From Streptomyces sp. PTY087I2 (lineage in GTDB: Bacteria > Actinomycetota > Actinomycetes > Streptomycetales > Streptomycetaceae), in assembly GCF_001687325.1 (NCBI RefSeq), contig NZ_LZRD01000002.1, positions 124,001-188,000 of the forward strand: DNA of 64,000 nt, read 5' to 3'. The notes beneath the pieces were generated by a model. The model was not told the origin of the DNA and did not search any database. It was given only the letters and a program-made list of their open reading frames with translations. Numbering within the stretch: the first letter of the stretch is position 1; each line of letters opens with the position of its first letter. Below are positions 28,134 through 38,183 of this stretch, piece after piece. Position numbers and translations under genes: made by a program.

Positions 28134-31100
28134 TCAGACGCCCGGCACGTTCCGGGCCGCATACCGGCTGCGGTCGACCCGGACGACCGGAGCCACGGCC
28201 GGGCGCCGCGGACCCGACGCGCGCTGCCCGTCGGTGACCCGCGCGGCCAGACCGGCCACCGTCGGATCCTCGACGATCTGCCTGAGCGACAGCCGCACGT
28301 CGAACTCCTTGTCGATCCGGGCCGTCAGCCGGGTCATCAGCAGGGAGCTCCCGCCGAGGTCGAAGATGCTGACGCTTCTGCCGACCGACGGCAGTTCGAG
28401 CAGCTCGGCCAGGACCGCCGCGATCCGCCGCTCCTCGGGCCCCGTCGCGGGATCCTCGTCGCCGCCCGTCGCCACCGGAGGCGGAGGCAGCGCGCCGCGG
28501 TCCACCTTTCCGCTGGAGTTCACCGGCAGGCCGGGCAGCCGGACCAGCCTGGCGGGCACCATGTATCCCGGCAGTACGGTCCTCAGACCGTCCAGGATCT
28601 GCCGGTCCGAAGCCGGCGTGTCTCCGGTCACGTAGGCCACCAGCATCGGCCCGGAGGCGCTGCGGTACACCTCGACCACCGAGCGCGTCACCCCCGGCAC
28701 CCGGTCCAGCTGCGCCTCGATCTCGCCGAGTTCGACACGCAGCCCGTTCACCTTCACCTGCCGGTCCATCCGGCCGAGGAACTCGATGCGTCCGTCGGCG
28801 CGCACCCGTACGAGGTCACCGGTGGCGTACATCCGTCCGCCGGGGACACCGCGGAACGGGTCGGGCAGAAAGCGGCTCGCGGTCAGCCCCGGCCGTCCCG
28901 GATAGCCGGTGGCCAGACCGTGGCCGCCGAGGTGGAGCTCTCCCTCGGCGCCGGCCGGCACGAGGGCCAGGTCCTCGTCGAGGACATAGGCCGTGGTGTT
29001 CGCCACCGGCAGGCCGATCGGCGGCGCCTCGGCCGTGTCCGCGAGGGCGAGCGGCGCGTACGCCGACCACACGGTCGTCTCGGTCGGACCGTACATGTTG
29101 AGGACCTGCCCGCCCGATGCGCACAGGTGCGCGGCGAGTTCACGCGGCAACGCCTCCCCTCCGGTGATCACCGTGAGGCCCGGATCCGGTGTCCACCCGG
29201 TGTCGGCCAGGAGCTGCCAGGTGACCGGGGTCGCCTGCATATGGGTGAAGGCGCCCGTGTCCAGCCGGGCCCGCAGCGCGTGGCCGTCGCGGACGGTGTC
29301 GCCGTCGGCGAGATGACAGGTCCCGCCGGAGACGAGGGGCAGAAAGACCTCGAGCACCGAGATGTCGAAGGACAGGCTGGTCGGTGCCAGCAGACGCGTC
29401 CGGGCGTCCATCGGCACCACGCGCGCCATCGCCGCGAGAAAGTTGTTCAGCGCCCGGTGGGGCACGTGTACGCCCTTGGGCCGCCCGGTCGAGCCGGAGG
29501 TGTAGAGCACGTACGCGGCCGCCTCGGGGTGCGTCGGGACCTCGGGAGACCGGGTGTTTGGGTCTCCGGTGCCGACGGCGTCCAGGTCGAGGACGGGGCA
29601 GGGCGGCTCCGACCGGCCGATGCCCGAGCGGCTGATCATGAGGTGCGCACCGCTGTCCGTCAGCATGTGCCCGATCCGGCTCTCCGGCAGCTCGGGCGCT
29701 ATGGGGAGGTAGGCGGCGCCCGCCTTGAGCACCGCCAGCATGCTCACCACGAACTCCGCACCGCGGGGCAGCCGGACGGCGACCACCTGTCCCGGCCGGA
29801 CACCCCGGGCGACCAGCACCCGGGCGAGCGCACCCGCGGACCGCTCCAGCCGGCCGTAGGTCAGTTCCTCCTCGTCGGTGGCGACCGCCACGGCCTCGGG
29901 GCGCAGCAGGGCCTGCCGTGCGATCCGGAGGTGGACATGGTCGTCGGCCCGGTAGCCGGCCTCCGCACCGGTGAGCGCCGCCGGCTCGCTCGTGGCGATC
30001 TCCCGCACCGGCCCGTCCGAGCTGCCGACGACCGTCTCCAGTACGGACACGAACTGCCGGGCGAGCCGTTTTGCCGTCCCGTCGTCGAACAGGTCGGTGT
30101 CGTGGACGAGTTCGCCGGAGAGGCCGTCGCCGACCTCCGCGAGATGCAGCGCGAGGTCGGCCATGGAGCCGGTACGGGGCAGCGCGACCGATTCGCAGAC
30201 CGCCGGGCCGAACCGCCCGGTCACGCCCTGCCGGTTGACGGCCATGGCGGCGATCGGCAGATCGCCGCCGGGGAAGGCCTGTTGCAGGGCGAACATCACC
30301 TGGACGAGCGGGGGCCGGCTCGGGTCCCGCCGGGCGCCGACCGCGTCGATCAGTTCGACGAAGGGCAGCGAGGCGTGGCCGAACGCGTCCCTGCTCGTCG
30401 CACCCACCCCGGCGAGCAGCTCGCCGAAGGAGCCGTGCGGATCGACCCGGCAGCGGACCGGAACCGTGTTGATGCAGCAGCCGACGACCTCGGACGACCT
30501 GGTGCTGCCGCGGCCGTGCACCGGTGTGCCGACCAGGAAGTCACGCCGGCCCGAGTAGCGCCAGAGCAGGAGCGCGTACGCGGAGAGGAGAACGGTGAAG
30601 AGGGTCGTGCCGTTCGCCCGGGCGAGCCGGCGCAGCCGCGCCGTCGTACCGGGGCTCACGGTGAAGGTGGTGGACGCGCCGCGCAGGCGGGGGAGAGCCG
30701 GGCGCGGCCGGTCGGTGCGCAGCCCGATGTCGGCGGGCGCTCCGCTCAGCGCCGCGCGCCAGTGTTCTGCCAGCCTGCGGCCCTCCGGCCCCTCCAGGAA
30801 TTCCCTTTCCCTCGCGGCGAGTTCGATGAAGTCGGGCACCGGGTCGGTGTGCGAGTCCGATCCCGTGTAGCGCGCGCAGACCTCGCGGAGCACGAGGTCG
30901 ATCGACCACAGGTCGGCCACCAGGTGATGCACCGTCAGGACGAGCCGGTGCCGGTCCGGTCCCGTACGCAGCACGGAGAGCCGTACGAGCGGGCCGTCGA
31001 CGATGTCCAGGGGAGTCGTCGAGACGGCCGCGGTCCGTTCGCCGAGCAGAGCCGGGGGCACGTCCTCGACCCGGAAGCCGGGCCCGAGCCGTGCGTGCAC

Positions 31101-33245
31101 CCGCTGCACGGGCTCCCCGCCCACCACGGGGAAGGTGGTGCGCAGCACGGAGTGGCGGTCGACGGTTCTCCCCAGTGCCTCGCGCAGCGCGTCCACGTCC
31201 AGGAGGCCGTGGACGTCGACCGCGGCACCGAGCAGGTACGCCGTGCTCTCCGGGGCGAGTTCATGGCTGTAGCGCATTCCGCGCTGCTGCGCGGAGAGCG
31301 GGTGATCACCCGGCTCGGACGACGGGGCGGGACCGTCCTGGGGGCGGCTGCCCAGGGCGACGAGTTCCCGGACGCTGTGGTGCGGCAGCGTCTCGGCCAC
31401 CAGGTCACGGCCGGTTCGCCTGCCGACCCGGTGAGCGATCGTCAGCGCGTCGAGCGAGTCGATCCCGAGATCGACGAGAGGGGTGTCGACGGACACCTCG
31501 TCCGCGCCGATCCCGAGCAGGGCGGCGATCTCCGCCCGCAGCCGCTCGGTGTCCCCGCCGGGCACGGCCTTGGACTCTCCGGCCGGTTCCGTCGCCTCCG
31601 GCACCGCCGTGCGGGCCGTCGAGCGCACGGCGAGCGCCGCGAGAGTGCCGTCCAGGAACTGCTGCCGGCAGGCACTCCGGGCGATCTTCCCGCTGGAGGT
31701 ACGGGACAGACCGGCGAAGGGGACGAGCACCACATGGCGCGGCCGTACGTCATGGGCGGCGGCGACCGCGGACCGGACGCGGCGGGCGATCTCGTCGAGA
31801 TCGCCCCGGCCGGCCTCCCGGCGCAGCTCACAGGCGACGACGAGCTCCTCGGCCTCCGCGCCGGGCACGGCGAACACGGCACAACCATGCGTGCGCAGGC
31901 GGGAGTCGGCGCCCTCCGCGGCCGACTCGATGTCCTGGGGGTGATGGTTGCGGCCGCGCACGATGACGAGGTCCTTGGCCCGGCCGGTCACATACAGTTC
32001 GCCGTCCCGCAGGAAGCCGAGGTCGCCGGTCCGCAGCCAGCCGTCCCGGCACACCTCGGCCCAGTCCTCCGGCCGGTTCCAGTAGCCACGCGCCACACTG
32101 GCGCCGCGGACCTGGACCTCGCCCTCCGCCCCGTCCGGTGCCACGGCCCCGGTCTCCGGGTCCACGGTCCGCAGACCGACCCCTTCGGGGGCCCGGCCGG
32201 AGCCGACCACGGTGTCGTGCGAACCGTTCGCCGCGGCCGTCCTGAAGCCGCTCCCGCGCTTCCCCGCCGTCACGATCAGCGCCGACTCGGCGAGGCCGTA
32301 ACAGGGCAGGAACGCCTGCGCGGAGAAGCCCGATCCGGCGAACGCCGCGGCGAACGAGCGCAGGGTCCGCTCCCGGATCGGCTCGGCCCCGCTGAAGGCG
32401 ACCTGCCACGAGGAGAGGTCCAGGGACGCGCGGACCTCGGCCGGGACGCGCTCGACACAGAGGTTGTAGGCGAAGTCGGGTCCGCCGCTCACGGTGGCCC
32501 CGAAGTCGCTGATCGCGCTCAGCCACCGCCCCGGGTCCCGGGCGAACGACGACGGCGACAGCAGCAGTGTCGACCCGCCGCAGAACACGGTGCCCAGAAC
32601 CGATCCGATCAGCCCCATGTCGTGGTACATGGGCAGCCAGGAAACGGCGCGCGTGTGCTCGCCGAGCCCGAGGGCGTCCTGGATCAGGGCGGTGTTGGCG
32701 AGCAGGTTGGCGTGGCTGAGCATCACGCCCTTCGGCCGGCCGGTGGAACCCGAGGTGTACTGGAGGAAGGCCAGGTCCTCCCCGCGCGGCCGGGCGGTGA
32801 GGCCGCCGGAAGCCGATGACGAGGGCTCCGGGACCACCATCGTGAGCGCCGACGCGGCCGGCAGATCGCTCCTGCGTCCCAGCTTCTCCCGCAGCTCCGC
32901 GGTCGTCAGCGCGACCCGCGCACCGCAGTCCTCGGTCACCGCCGAGAACCGGGCGGTCGACGAGGGATGACGGCTCGGCGGATACGTGGGGACCGCGACG
33001 ACCCCGGCGTAGAGGCAGCCGAAGAACGTCTCCACGTACTCCAGCCCGAACGGGTGGAGCAGGAGGACCCGTTCACCGGTCAGACCGCGGTCCGTCAGAT
33101 CCGCCGCGATCACGGCGGCCCGCTCGTGCAGCTGCCGGTAGGTGAGCCGGGTCTCCGGCCCGTCGCCGTCGGGCCGGTAGGTGAAGGCGGTCCGGTCCGG
33201 CGTCCGGACGGCAGCGGATTCCAGCACGTCCTGCCATGCGGTCAT
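28134..33245 (-). CDS. Lipopeptide starter NRPS: FAAL-ACP-C-A(Gly)-T
   Basis: The protein has 1703 residues and starts at ATG 33245 with GAGGAGG upstream. Domains in order: fatty acyl-AMP ligase (about 1-570; YTSGSTGRPKG near 163, WLPMYHDMGL typical of FAAL), acyl carrier (GIDSLDAL near 593), condensation (HHLVADL near 774, with DL in place of DG), adenylation (YTSGSTGRPKG near 1248, YATGDL, SGKVDR), and T (FDLGGSSLL near 1632). The hand-read A code D-I-L-Q-I-G-M-V-W-K closely matches glycine (DILQLGLIWK). It activates a free fatty acid as acyl-AMP, places it on the ACP and acylates glycine, starting a lipopeptide. The same FAAL-ACP-C-A-T layout makes removable acyl leaders in tetrahydroisoquinoline pathways such as saframycin. 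Confidence 0.95.
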   Translation of the reverse strand: MTAWQDVLESAAVRTPDRTAFTYRPDGDGPETRLTYRQLHERAAVIAADLTDRGLTGERVLLLHPFGLEYVETFFGCLYAGVVAVPTYPPSRHPSSTARFSAVTEDCGARVALTTAELREKLGRRSDLPAASALTMVVPEPSSSASGGLTARPRGEDLAFLQYTSGSTGRPKGVMLSHANLLANTALIQDALGLGEHTRAVSWLPMYHDMGLIGSVLGTVFCGGSTLLLSPSSFARDPGRWLSAISDFGATVSGGPDFAYNLCVERVPAEVRASLDLSSWQVAFSGAEPIRERTLRSFAAAFAGSGFSAQAFLPCYGLAESALIVTAGKRGSGFRTAAANGSHDTVVGSGRAPEGVGLRTVDPETGAVAPDGAEGEVQVRGASVARGYWNRPEDWAEVCRDGWLRTGDLGFLRDGELYVTGRAKDLVIVRGRNHHPQDIESAAEGADSRLRTHGCAVFAVPGAEAEELVVACELRREAGRGDLDEIARRVRSAVAAAHDVRPRHVVLVPFAGLSRTSSGKIARSACRQQFLDGTLAALAVRSTARTAVPEATEPAGESKAVPGGDTERLRAEIAALLGIGADEVSVDTPLVDLGIDSLDALTIAHRVGRRTGRDLVAETLPHHSVRELVALGSRPQDGPAPSSEPGDHPLSAQQRGMRYSHELAPESTAYLLGAAVDVHGLLDVDALREALGRTVDRHSVLRTTFPVVGGEPVQRVHARLGPGFRVEDVPPALLGERTAAVSTTPLDIVDGPLVRLSVLRTGPDRHRLVLTVHHLVADLWSIDLVLREVCARYTGSDSHTDPVPDFIELAAREREFLEGPEGRRLAEHWRAALSGAPADIGLRTDRPRPALPRLRGASTTFTVSPGTTARLRRLARANGTTLFTVLLSAYALLLWRYSGRRDFLVGTPVHGRGSTRSSEVVGCCINTVPVRCRVDPHGSFGELLAGVGATSRDAFGHASLPFVELIDAVGARRDPSRPPLVQVMFALQQAFPGGDLPIAAMAVNRQGVTGRFGPAVCESVALPRTGSMADLALHLAEVGDGLSGELVHDTDLFDDGTAKRLARQFVSVLETVVGSSDGPVREIATSEPAALTGAEAGYRADDHVHLRIARQALLRPEAVAVATDEEELTYGRLERSAGALARVLVARGVRPGQVVAVRLPRGAEFVVSMLAVLKAGAAYLPIAPELPESRIGHMLTDSGAHLMISRSGIGRSEPPCPVLDLDAVGTGDPNTRSPEVPTHPEAAAYVLYTSGSTGRPKGVHVPHRALNNFLAAMARVVPMDARTRLLAPTSLSFDISVLEVFLPLVSGGTCHLADGDTVRDGHALRARLDTGAFTHMQATPVTWQLLADTGWTPDPGLTVITGGEALPRELAAHLCASGGQVLNMYGPTETTVWSAYAPLALADTAEAPPIGLPVANTTAYVLDEDLALVPAGAEGELHLGGHGLATGYPGRPGLTASRFLPDPFRGVPGGRMYATGDLVRVRADGRIEFLGRMDRQVKVNGLRVELGEIEAQLDRVPGVTRSVVEVYRSASGPMLVAYVTGDTPASDRQILDGLRTVLPGYMVPARLVRLPGLPVNSSGKVDRGALPPPPVATGGDEDPATGPEERRIAAVLAELLELPSVGRSVSIFDLGGSSLLMTRLTARIDKEFDVRLSLRQIVEDPTVAGLAARVTDGQRASGPRRPAVAPVVRVDRSRYAARNVPGV

Positions 33246-33388
33246 CGCGCGGCCTCCTCATGGGCGGTCTCGGTCCCCTGCCCCGGCCAGCCTCGCACCG
33301 CGGGGCCGAGCCGCGACGTCAGTGCTTTTCCCGACTGCTGCGGCGGCGGCCGCGAGGGGGAGGGTTTCACCGATCGGCAGGAGGCTCC
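33246..33388. promoter_or_regulatory. Divergent promoter region, starter NRPS / export operon
   Basis: These 143 bp separate the divergent starter NRPS and MFS genes and should hold both promoters. CAGGAGG (about 33378-33384) is the MFS ribosome-binding site. No convincing promoter boxes or operator repeats were recognised. Confidence 0.4.
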
Positions 33389-34657
33389 GTGAGCGCTGTG
33401 GCCCTATCGCGTGACTTCAAACGGCTCTGGGCAGGCAACTCCGTCACGGAGTTCGGTTCCCAGGTGACCATGACGGCACTGCCTCTCATCGCCGTCGCAC
33501 GTCTCGACGCCGACGGGCTGCGGATCGGACTGCTCCAGGGCCTGTACCTGATCCCGTTCTTCCTGCTCGCCCTGCCCGCCGGGGTCTGGCTGGACCGGGC
33601 CGCACGGCGCCCCGTGATGGTCACCATGGACGTGGCCCGCGCGGCGCTGGTCGCCACGATTCCCCTGGCCGTCGCGCTGGACTCGCTGACCTGGCTTCAT
33701 CTGTACGTCGTCGCGCTGGCGGGCGGCGCGATGACCCTGCTGTACGACATCGCCGCCGCGGCCTATGTGCCCACCCTGGTCCCGCCGTCCGCGCTCTCCG
33801 TCGCGCACAGCAGGATGAACGTGAACCGGGCCGTCAGCGGAACCGCCGGGCCCGGGGTCACCGGTGCCCTTGCCGGGCTGATCGGCGCGGTCTCGGTACT
33901 GGTCATCAGCGTCGTCACCTTCCTGGCCTCCGCGCTGACCCTGGCCTCCGTCCGGGGCCGGGAGAAGGCGGCCGTGCCCCCGGCGCCACTCGACCCGGCC
34001 GGCCCCGTGTCCGCCACGGCCGGACGGGACCTCATCGGGGAGACCCGGGAGGGGCTGCGGGCGGTGTTCGCCAATCCGCCGATCCGCTGCCTCGCCGTCC
34101 ACGCGGCCCTCTACGCGGGAGCTCTGCAACTGGCCACCGTCTCCTCGGTGATCTATCTGCTCAGCGACGTCCGCGTCGGCCCCGGCTGGTACGGGACCGC
34201 GCTCTCGCTCGGCGGCGTGGGCGGCGTGCTCGGCACCCTCGCCGCACCCCGCATCCTGCGTCGGTTCGGCTACCGGAAGGCACTGCTCGGCGGCATCGTG
34301 TTCGCCACCGTCCCGTTCGTTCTCGTACCGCTGTCGACCTCCGCCACCGCCACCGTGGTCTACTCCTCGACCGCCCTGTTCCTGGTGGGCGCGGGGAGCT
34401 GTGTCGTCGGCACCTCGGCCATGACCCTGCGTCATCTGCTGACACCGCCGGCGCTGCACGCCCGGATGAACGCCAGCTACCGCCTGCTCCCCATGGCGGC
34501 CACCCCGGCGGGGGCGCTCCTGGCGGGCGCCCTGTCGGAGGTGACCGGGGCGAGAAACACCCTCTGGTTCGCGCCGGTCGCCCTGCTCGCCTCCGTCGTC
34601 CCGCTCCTTGCCGCGCCCCTGCGCACCCTCCGACACCGCAACGAGGTGCACACGTGA
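33389..34657 (+). CDS. MFS transporter, probable exporter of the peptide
   Basis: The protein has 422 residues from GTG 33389, chosen for its CAGGAGG site and the family-like N-terminus LSRDFKRLWAGNSVTEFG. It has about 12 hydrophobic segments and the loop 2-3 motif LPAGVWLDRAARRPVM characteristic of the MFS group that includes EntS-like exporters. It overlaps the P450 gene by GTGA and begins an operon of exporter, P450 and membrane peptidase, which suggests secretion of the cluster product and possibly self-protection. The substrate is inferred from context only. Confidence 0.9.
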   Translation: MSAVALSRDFKRLWAGNSVTEFGSQVTMTALPLIAVARLDADGLRIGLLQGLYLIPFFLLALPAGVWLDRAARRPVMVTMDVARAALVATIPLAVALDSLTWLHLYVVALAGGAMTLLYDIAAAAYVPTLVPPSALSVAHSRMNVNRAVSGTAGPGVTGALAGLIGAVSVLVISVVTFLASALTLASVRGREKAAVPPAPLDPAGPVSATAGRDLIGETREGLRAVFANPPIRCLAVHAALYAGALQLATVSSVIYLLSDVRVGPGWYGTALSLGGVGGVLGTLAAPRILRRFGYRKALLGGIVFATVPFVLVPLSTSATATVVYSSTALFLVGAGSCVVGTSAMTLRHLLTPPALHARMNASYRLLPMAATPAGALLAGALSEVTGARNTLWFAPVALLASVVPLLAAPLRTLRHRNEVHT

Positions 34658-35844
34658 CGTCCCGTACGTACCCGGTCGCCGACCTCGGCAGCGAGGAGTT
34701 CTACGCAGCGAACGACCCGACCGGGCTGTGGCGGCGGTTCGTGGCGGACGACGCCATGGTGTGGACGCCCCCGAGCGCCACGCACAACGGGTTCTGGTCG
34801 GTCTTCTCGCACCGCTCCTGTACGGCCGTGCTCGCCGCGGACGCCCCGTTCACCTCCGAGTACGGGATGTTCATCGGCTTCGACCGGCAGCGTCCCGACG
34901 CGGGAAGCGGCCGGATGATCGTGGTGAGCGAGGGCGAGGTGCACGACCGGCTCCGGCGCGTCATGGGCGGCTACCTCGCCCGTGCCACGGCCGGGCCGCT
35001 CGCCCGGGTCGTCGCGCGGGAGCTGGACGCCTTCGTCGCGGCCGCCCGCGAGCACGCGGTGTCGGACGCGGCGGCGCTGGGTTCGGCGCTCCCCAACACC
35101 GTGGTGTGCGAACTCCTCGGGGTGCCGGCCTCCGACCACGAACGCCTGCGGTATCTCACGCAGTTCGCGGTCGGCGCGCCGGACGATCCGCGGCGGATGT
35201 CGCCCTCGGTCGCACATCTACAGATCATGAGCTACTTCGCCGACCTCGTCCGGCACCGGCGCCGCGTCCCGGGCGACGACCTCGTCAGCCATCTGCTCGG
35301 CGACGGCATGACGGAGCACGACGCGCTGATCAACTGCGACAACGTGTTCGCCGCCGGGAACGCGACGACGCAGCACTCGGTGACCGGCGCCTTCGACGGC
35401 CTCGCCACCTCACCGGGCGCCCTGGATACCCTCCGCGCCGATCCGGCGGCGGTGAGGACGGGCGTGGAGGAGGTGCTGCGCTGGTCGACGCCGGGGCCGC
35501 ACGTCCTGCGGGTCGCGCTCCGGGACACCGTCGTCGCCGGCCGGCCGGTCCCCGCGGACACCGCCGTGGTCAGCTGGCTCGCCGCCGCCAACCGGGACGC
35601 GCGGGCCTTCCCCGACCCGGACCGGTTCGACGTCCGCCGGCGTCCCAACCGCCATCTCTCCTTCGGGCACGGCCTCCACTACTGCCTCGGTGCCGCGCTG
35701 GCACGGCTCGAACTGCGCATGCTCCTGGAGAGCCTGGCCGAGCACGTCACCGCGGTCCATCACGCGGGAGAGCCCGAGCGGCTCAGAGCGACCAAGGTCA
35801 ACGGATACCGCCGTCTCCCGGTTTCCTTCGAGTGGAGAGACTGA
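34654..35844 (+). CDS. Cytochrome P450
   Basis: The protein has 396 residues from a GTG start coupled to the MFS stop. The haem ligand motif FGHGLHYCLG is near residue 337 and the ExxR helix (EEVLR) near 273. The I-helix reads AAGNATTQHS near 235: the Thr is present, but the acidic residue that usually precedes it (AGxE/DTT) is Ala, which can mark altered oxygen activation or substrate-assisted chemistry. It is soluble, as bacterial P450s are, and needs a separate ferredoxin, none of which is seen nearby. Probable role: oxidative tailoring of the peptide or of an aminoacyl carrier-bound intermediate. Confidence 0.95.
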   Translation: MTSRTYPVADLGSEEFYAANDPTGLWRRFVADDAMVWTPPSATHNGFWSVFSHRSCTAVLAADAPFTSEYGMFIGFDRQRPDAGSGRMIVVSEGEVHDRLRRVMGGYLARATAGPLARVVARELDAFVAAAREHAVSDAAALGSALPNTVVCELLGVPASDHERLRYLTQFAVGAPDDPRRMSPSVAHLQIMSYFADLVRHRRRVPGDDLVSHLLGDGMTEHDALINCDNVFAAGNATTQHSVTGAFDGLATSPGALDTLRADPAAVRTGVEEVLRWSTPGPHVLRVALRDTVVAGRPVPADTAVVSWLAAANRDARAFPDPDRFDVRRRPNRHLSFGHGLHYCLGAALARLELRMLLESLAEHVTAVHHAGEPERLRATKVNGYRRLPVSFEWRD

Positions 35845-35847
35845 GCC

Positions 35848-38133
35848 ATGCCTGCCATACGATCCGCCGTCCTGCGGGCGGTCCTGGCCGTCCTCCTCCC
35901 GCTGCTCTGCGGGATCGCGGCACTCACCTCGGTGCGGCCGCCCGCGGCGGCGCCGGCCGACGCCCCGGTCACCGCCTTCTCCGCGGAACGCGCGTACGAA
36001 CACCTGGAGCGGATCGCGCGGCATCCCCGCCCCACCGGCGGCGCCTACACGGCCGAGGTCCGCGACTACCTGGTCGGGACGCTCGCGAAGACGGGACTGA
36101 CGGCCGAGGTCCAGCGCGCCACGGTCTTCGACGAGGAACGGCCCGGCGACATCACCGGCGCGCGGGTGGAGAACGTCGTGGCACGGCTGGCCGGCACGGG
36201 TGACGGGCCCGCCGTCCTGCTCGCGGCCCACTACGACTCGGTGGGCAACAGCCCGGGGGCCAACGACGACGGTGTGGCCGTCGCCGCCCTCCTCGAAGCG
36301 GCCCGGGCCATCAAGGCGGCGGGACCGGCCCGGAACGACATCCTGGTGCTGTTCACCGACGCCGAGGAGTCCGGCAGCCTCGGCGCCCGCGCCTTCGTCG
36401 AACGCCACCGGTGGGCGAAGGACGTGGGGTACGCGCTCAACTTCGAGGCACGCGGCAGGAGCGGGCCGTCCATCATGTTCGAGTCGAGCGGCGCCCCGGC
36501 CGGCGTACTGAACGAGACGGGCACGCCGGTCGCCAGCTCCGTCAGCGAGGCGGTCTACGGGCTGCTCGGGCACTACACCGATTTCACGGTCTTCGAGAAG
36601 GCCGGCATCCGGGCCATGAACTTCGCCTACGTCGGCGAGCTGATGCACTACCACACCCCCGTCGACTCGCTGGAGCACGTCGACAAACGGAGCCTCCAGC
36701 ATCACGGCGAGTACGCCACCGAGGTCGGCGCGCACCTCGCCTCGTCCGACCTCGCGTCGTCCACCACGGACGAGGTCTACTTCACCCTCCCGCTGATCGG
36801 CGTCGTCGCCCACCCCCTGTGGGTGACCTACCTGCTCGGCGGCCTCGCCCTCGCACTGCTGGGCGCCGGCATCGTCAGGGGCGTACGGCGCGGCCTTCTC
36901 GCACCACGCCGGCTCGCCGTGGCCCTGCCGCTCGTCGTGGGCGGCACGGTGCTGGGCGGTCTCGTACCGTTCGCCCTGTGGGAGGCGCTCCGCGCGTTCT
37001 ACCCCGGCTACGACGACATCCCCAACGGCGATGTCTACAACAGCGGCCTCTTCCTGACCGCGTTCGCCGTCCTCACCGCCTGCGCGCTGGTGCTGTGGCT
37101 GCGGTGGTCCCGGAAGAAGGTGAGCGCCGAAGACCTCGCGGCGGCCGCCGCGGTGTGGTGGGCGGTCCTCATGGGCGCCGCCGTCCTGCTGCTGCCCGAG
37201 GCCGCGTACGTGTTCGTCCTGCCCCTGCTCACCGTGGGGCCGGCGCTCGCCTTCCCCGCGTTCCGGACCATCGGGTACGCGGTCGCGGCAGCGGTCGGCC
37301 TGCTCCTCCTGGTCCCCGCCTGCTACCTCGCGCTGCTGGTCACCGGACTGGAGTTCGCCTGGGCCGTCTTCCTCCTCGCGGCCGCGCTGCTGATCCTGCT
37401 CCTCTCGCCCGTCAGCCTCCCCTTCACCCCGTCGCGGACGCTCGTGCGGTGGGCCACGCCCGTGGCCCCGGTCGCAGCGGCCGCGCTGCTGGGCGCCTCC
37501 CTGGCCACCGGCGGGTTCGACAAGGACCATCCGGAACCGGGGACCTTCTTCTATCTCCTCGACTCGGACACCGGACGGGCGCAGTGGGGTACGACCGACC
37601 CGGTCCCGGACGGGTGGACCGACGCGTACGCGCCGAAGCCCGTCGAGAGCGGCCGGCTGCCGAAGTTCTTCCGCAACAGCTATCCGTTCAGGACCGGGGA
37701 CGCCCCTGCGGGAGACCTCCCGGGCCCGGAGATCAAGGTGCTCCGCAATGTCGTCGAGGACGGTGTCCGCACCGTCCGGTTCACGGTCGGCTCCCGGCGG
37801 ATGCCACCCGTCCTCAGCGTGACGAACCCGTCCGGTCTGCGGGTGCGCAGCGCCGTGGTCAACGGGACGAAGGTCACCGGTGGCAAGGACACCCCCGGCA
37901 ACGGCAAGGGTTCTCCGTGGACCCTGGAGTTCCTGGCCGTCCCCCGGGAGGGCCTCGACATCACCCTGGTCGTTCTGTCGGACGAGCCGTTGCCGCTGCG
38001 CGTCCACGACCGCAGTTTCAGCATCGAGGAAGTGCCGTCGCTGGCCGACGAGTTCGACCGCCCCGAGGGCACCATGCCCGGGAACGACCACGGCGACTTC
38101 GTGATGACCAGTACGGAGACCGTCGTGAAATAA
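35848..38133 (+). CDS. Membrane M28 metallopeptidase, candidate prodrug-leader peptidase
   Basis: The protein has 761 residues. It has an N-terminal hydrophobic segment (about 8-30), then an M28 aminopeptidase domain with the full zinc set: AAHYDS near residue 127, GANDDG near 139, DAEESG near 172, NFEARG near 199 and HYHTPVD near 268. About eight transmembrane segments follow (about 315-560), then a C-terminal soluble domain (about 565-761). This is the topology of ER metallopeptidase-1-like M28 proteins, with the catalytic domain outside the membrane. It lies 3 nt after the P450. With an acyl-Gly starter NRPS in the same cluster, removal of an acylated leader outside the cell is a strong inference. 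A nutritional peptidase caught in the cluster is the main alternative. Confidence 0.9.
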   Translation: MPAIRSAVLRAVLAVLLPLLCGIAALTSVRPPAAAPADAPVTAFSAERAYEHLERIARHPRPTGGAYTAEVRDYLVGTLAKTGLTAEVQRATVFDEERPGDITGARVENVVARLAGTGDGPAVLLAAHYDSVGNSPGANDDGVAVAALLEAARAIKAAGPARNDILVLFTDAEESGSLGARAFVERHRWAKDVGYALNFEARGRSGPSIMFESSGAPAGVLNETGTPVASSVSEAVYGLLGHYTDFTVFEKAGIRAMNFAYVGELMHYHTPVDSLEHVDKRSLQHHGEYATEVGAHLASSDLASSTTDEVYFTLPLIGVVAHPLWVTYLLGGLALALLGAGIVRGVRRGLLAPRRLAVALPLVVGGTVLGGLVPFALWEALRAFYPGYDDIPNGDVYNSGLFLTAFAVLTACALVLWLRWSRKKVSAEDLAAAAAVWWAVLMGAAVLLLPEAAYVFVLPLLTVGPALAFPAFRTIGYAVAAAVGLLLLVPACYLALLVTGLEFAWAVFLLAAALLILLLSPVSLPFTPSRTLVRWATPVAPVAAAALLGASLATGGFDKDHPEPGTFFYLLDSDTGRAQWGTTDPVPDGWTDAYAPKPVESGRLPKFFRNSYPFRTGDAPAGDLPGPEIKVLRNVVEDGVRTVRFTVGSRRMPPVLSVTNPSGLRVRSAVVNGTKVTGGKDTPGNGKGSPWTLEFLAVPREGLDITLVVLSDEPLPLRVHDRSFSIEEVPSLADEFDRPEGTMPGNDHGDFVMTSTETVVK

Positions 38134-38183
38134 GGGGACCAAGTAAGGGGGAAACAGGGCGGTCGGAGTACTGCCGATCGCGG

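Noticed and set aside
28134..38133. Assignment as a saframycin-type tetrahydroisoquinoline cluster
   Set aside because: The FAAL starter and membrane peptidase match in style, but there is a thioesterase rather than a terminal reductase, a proline module, and no methyltyrosine genes are visible.
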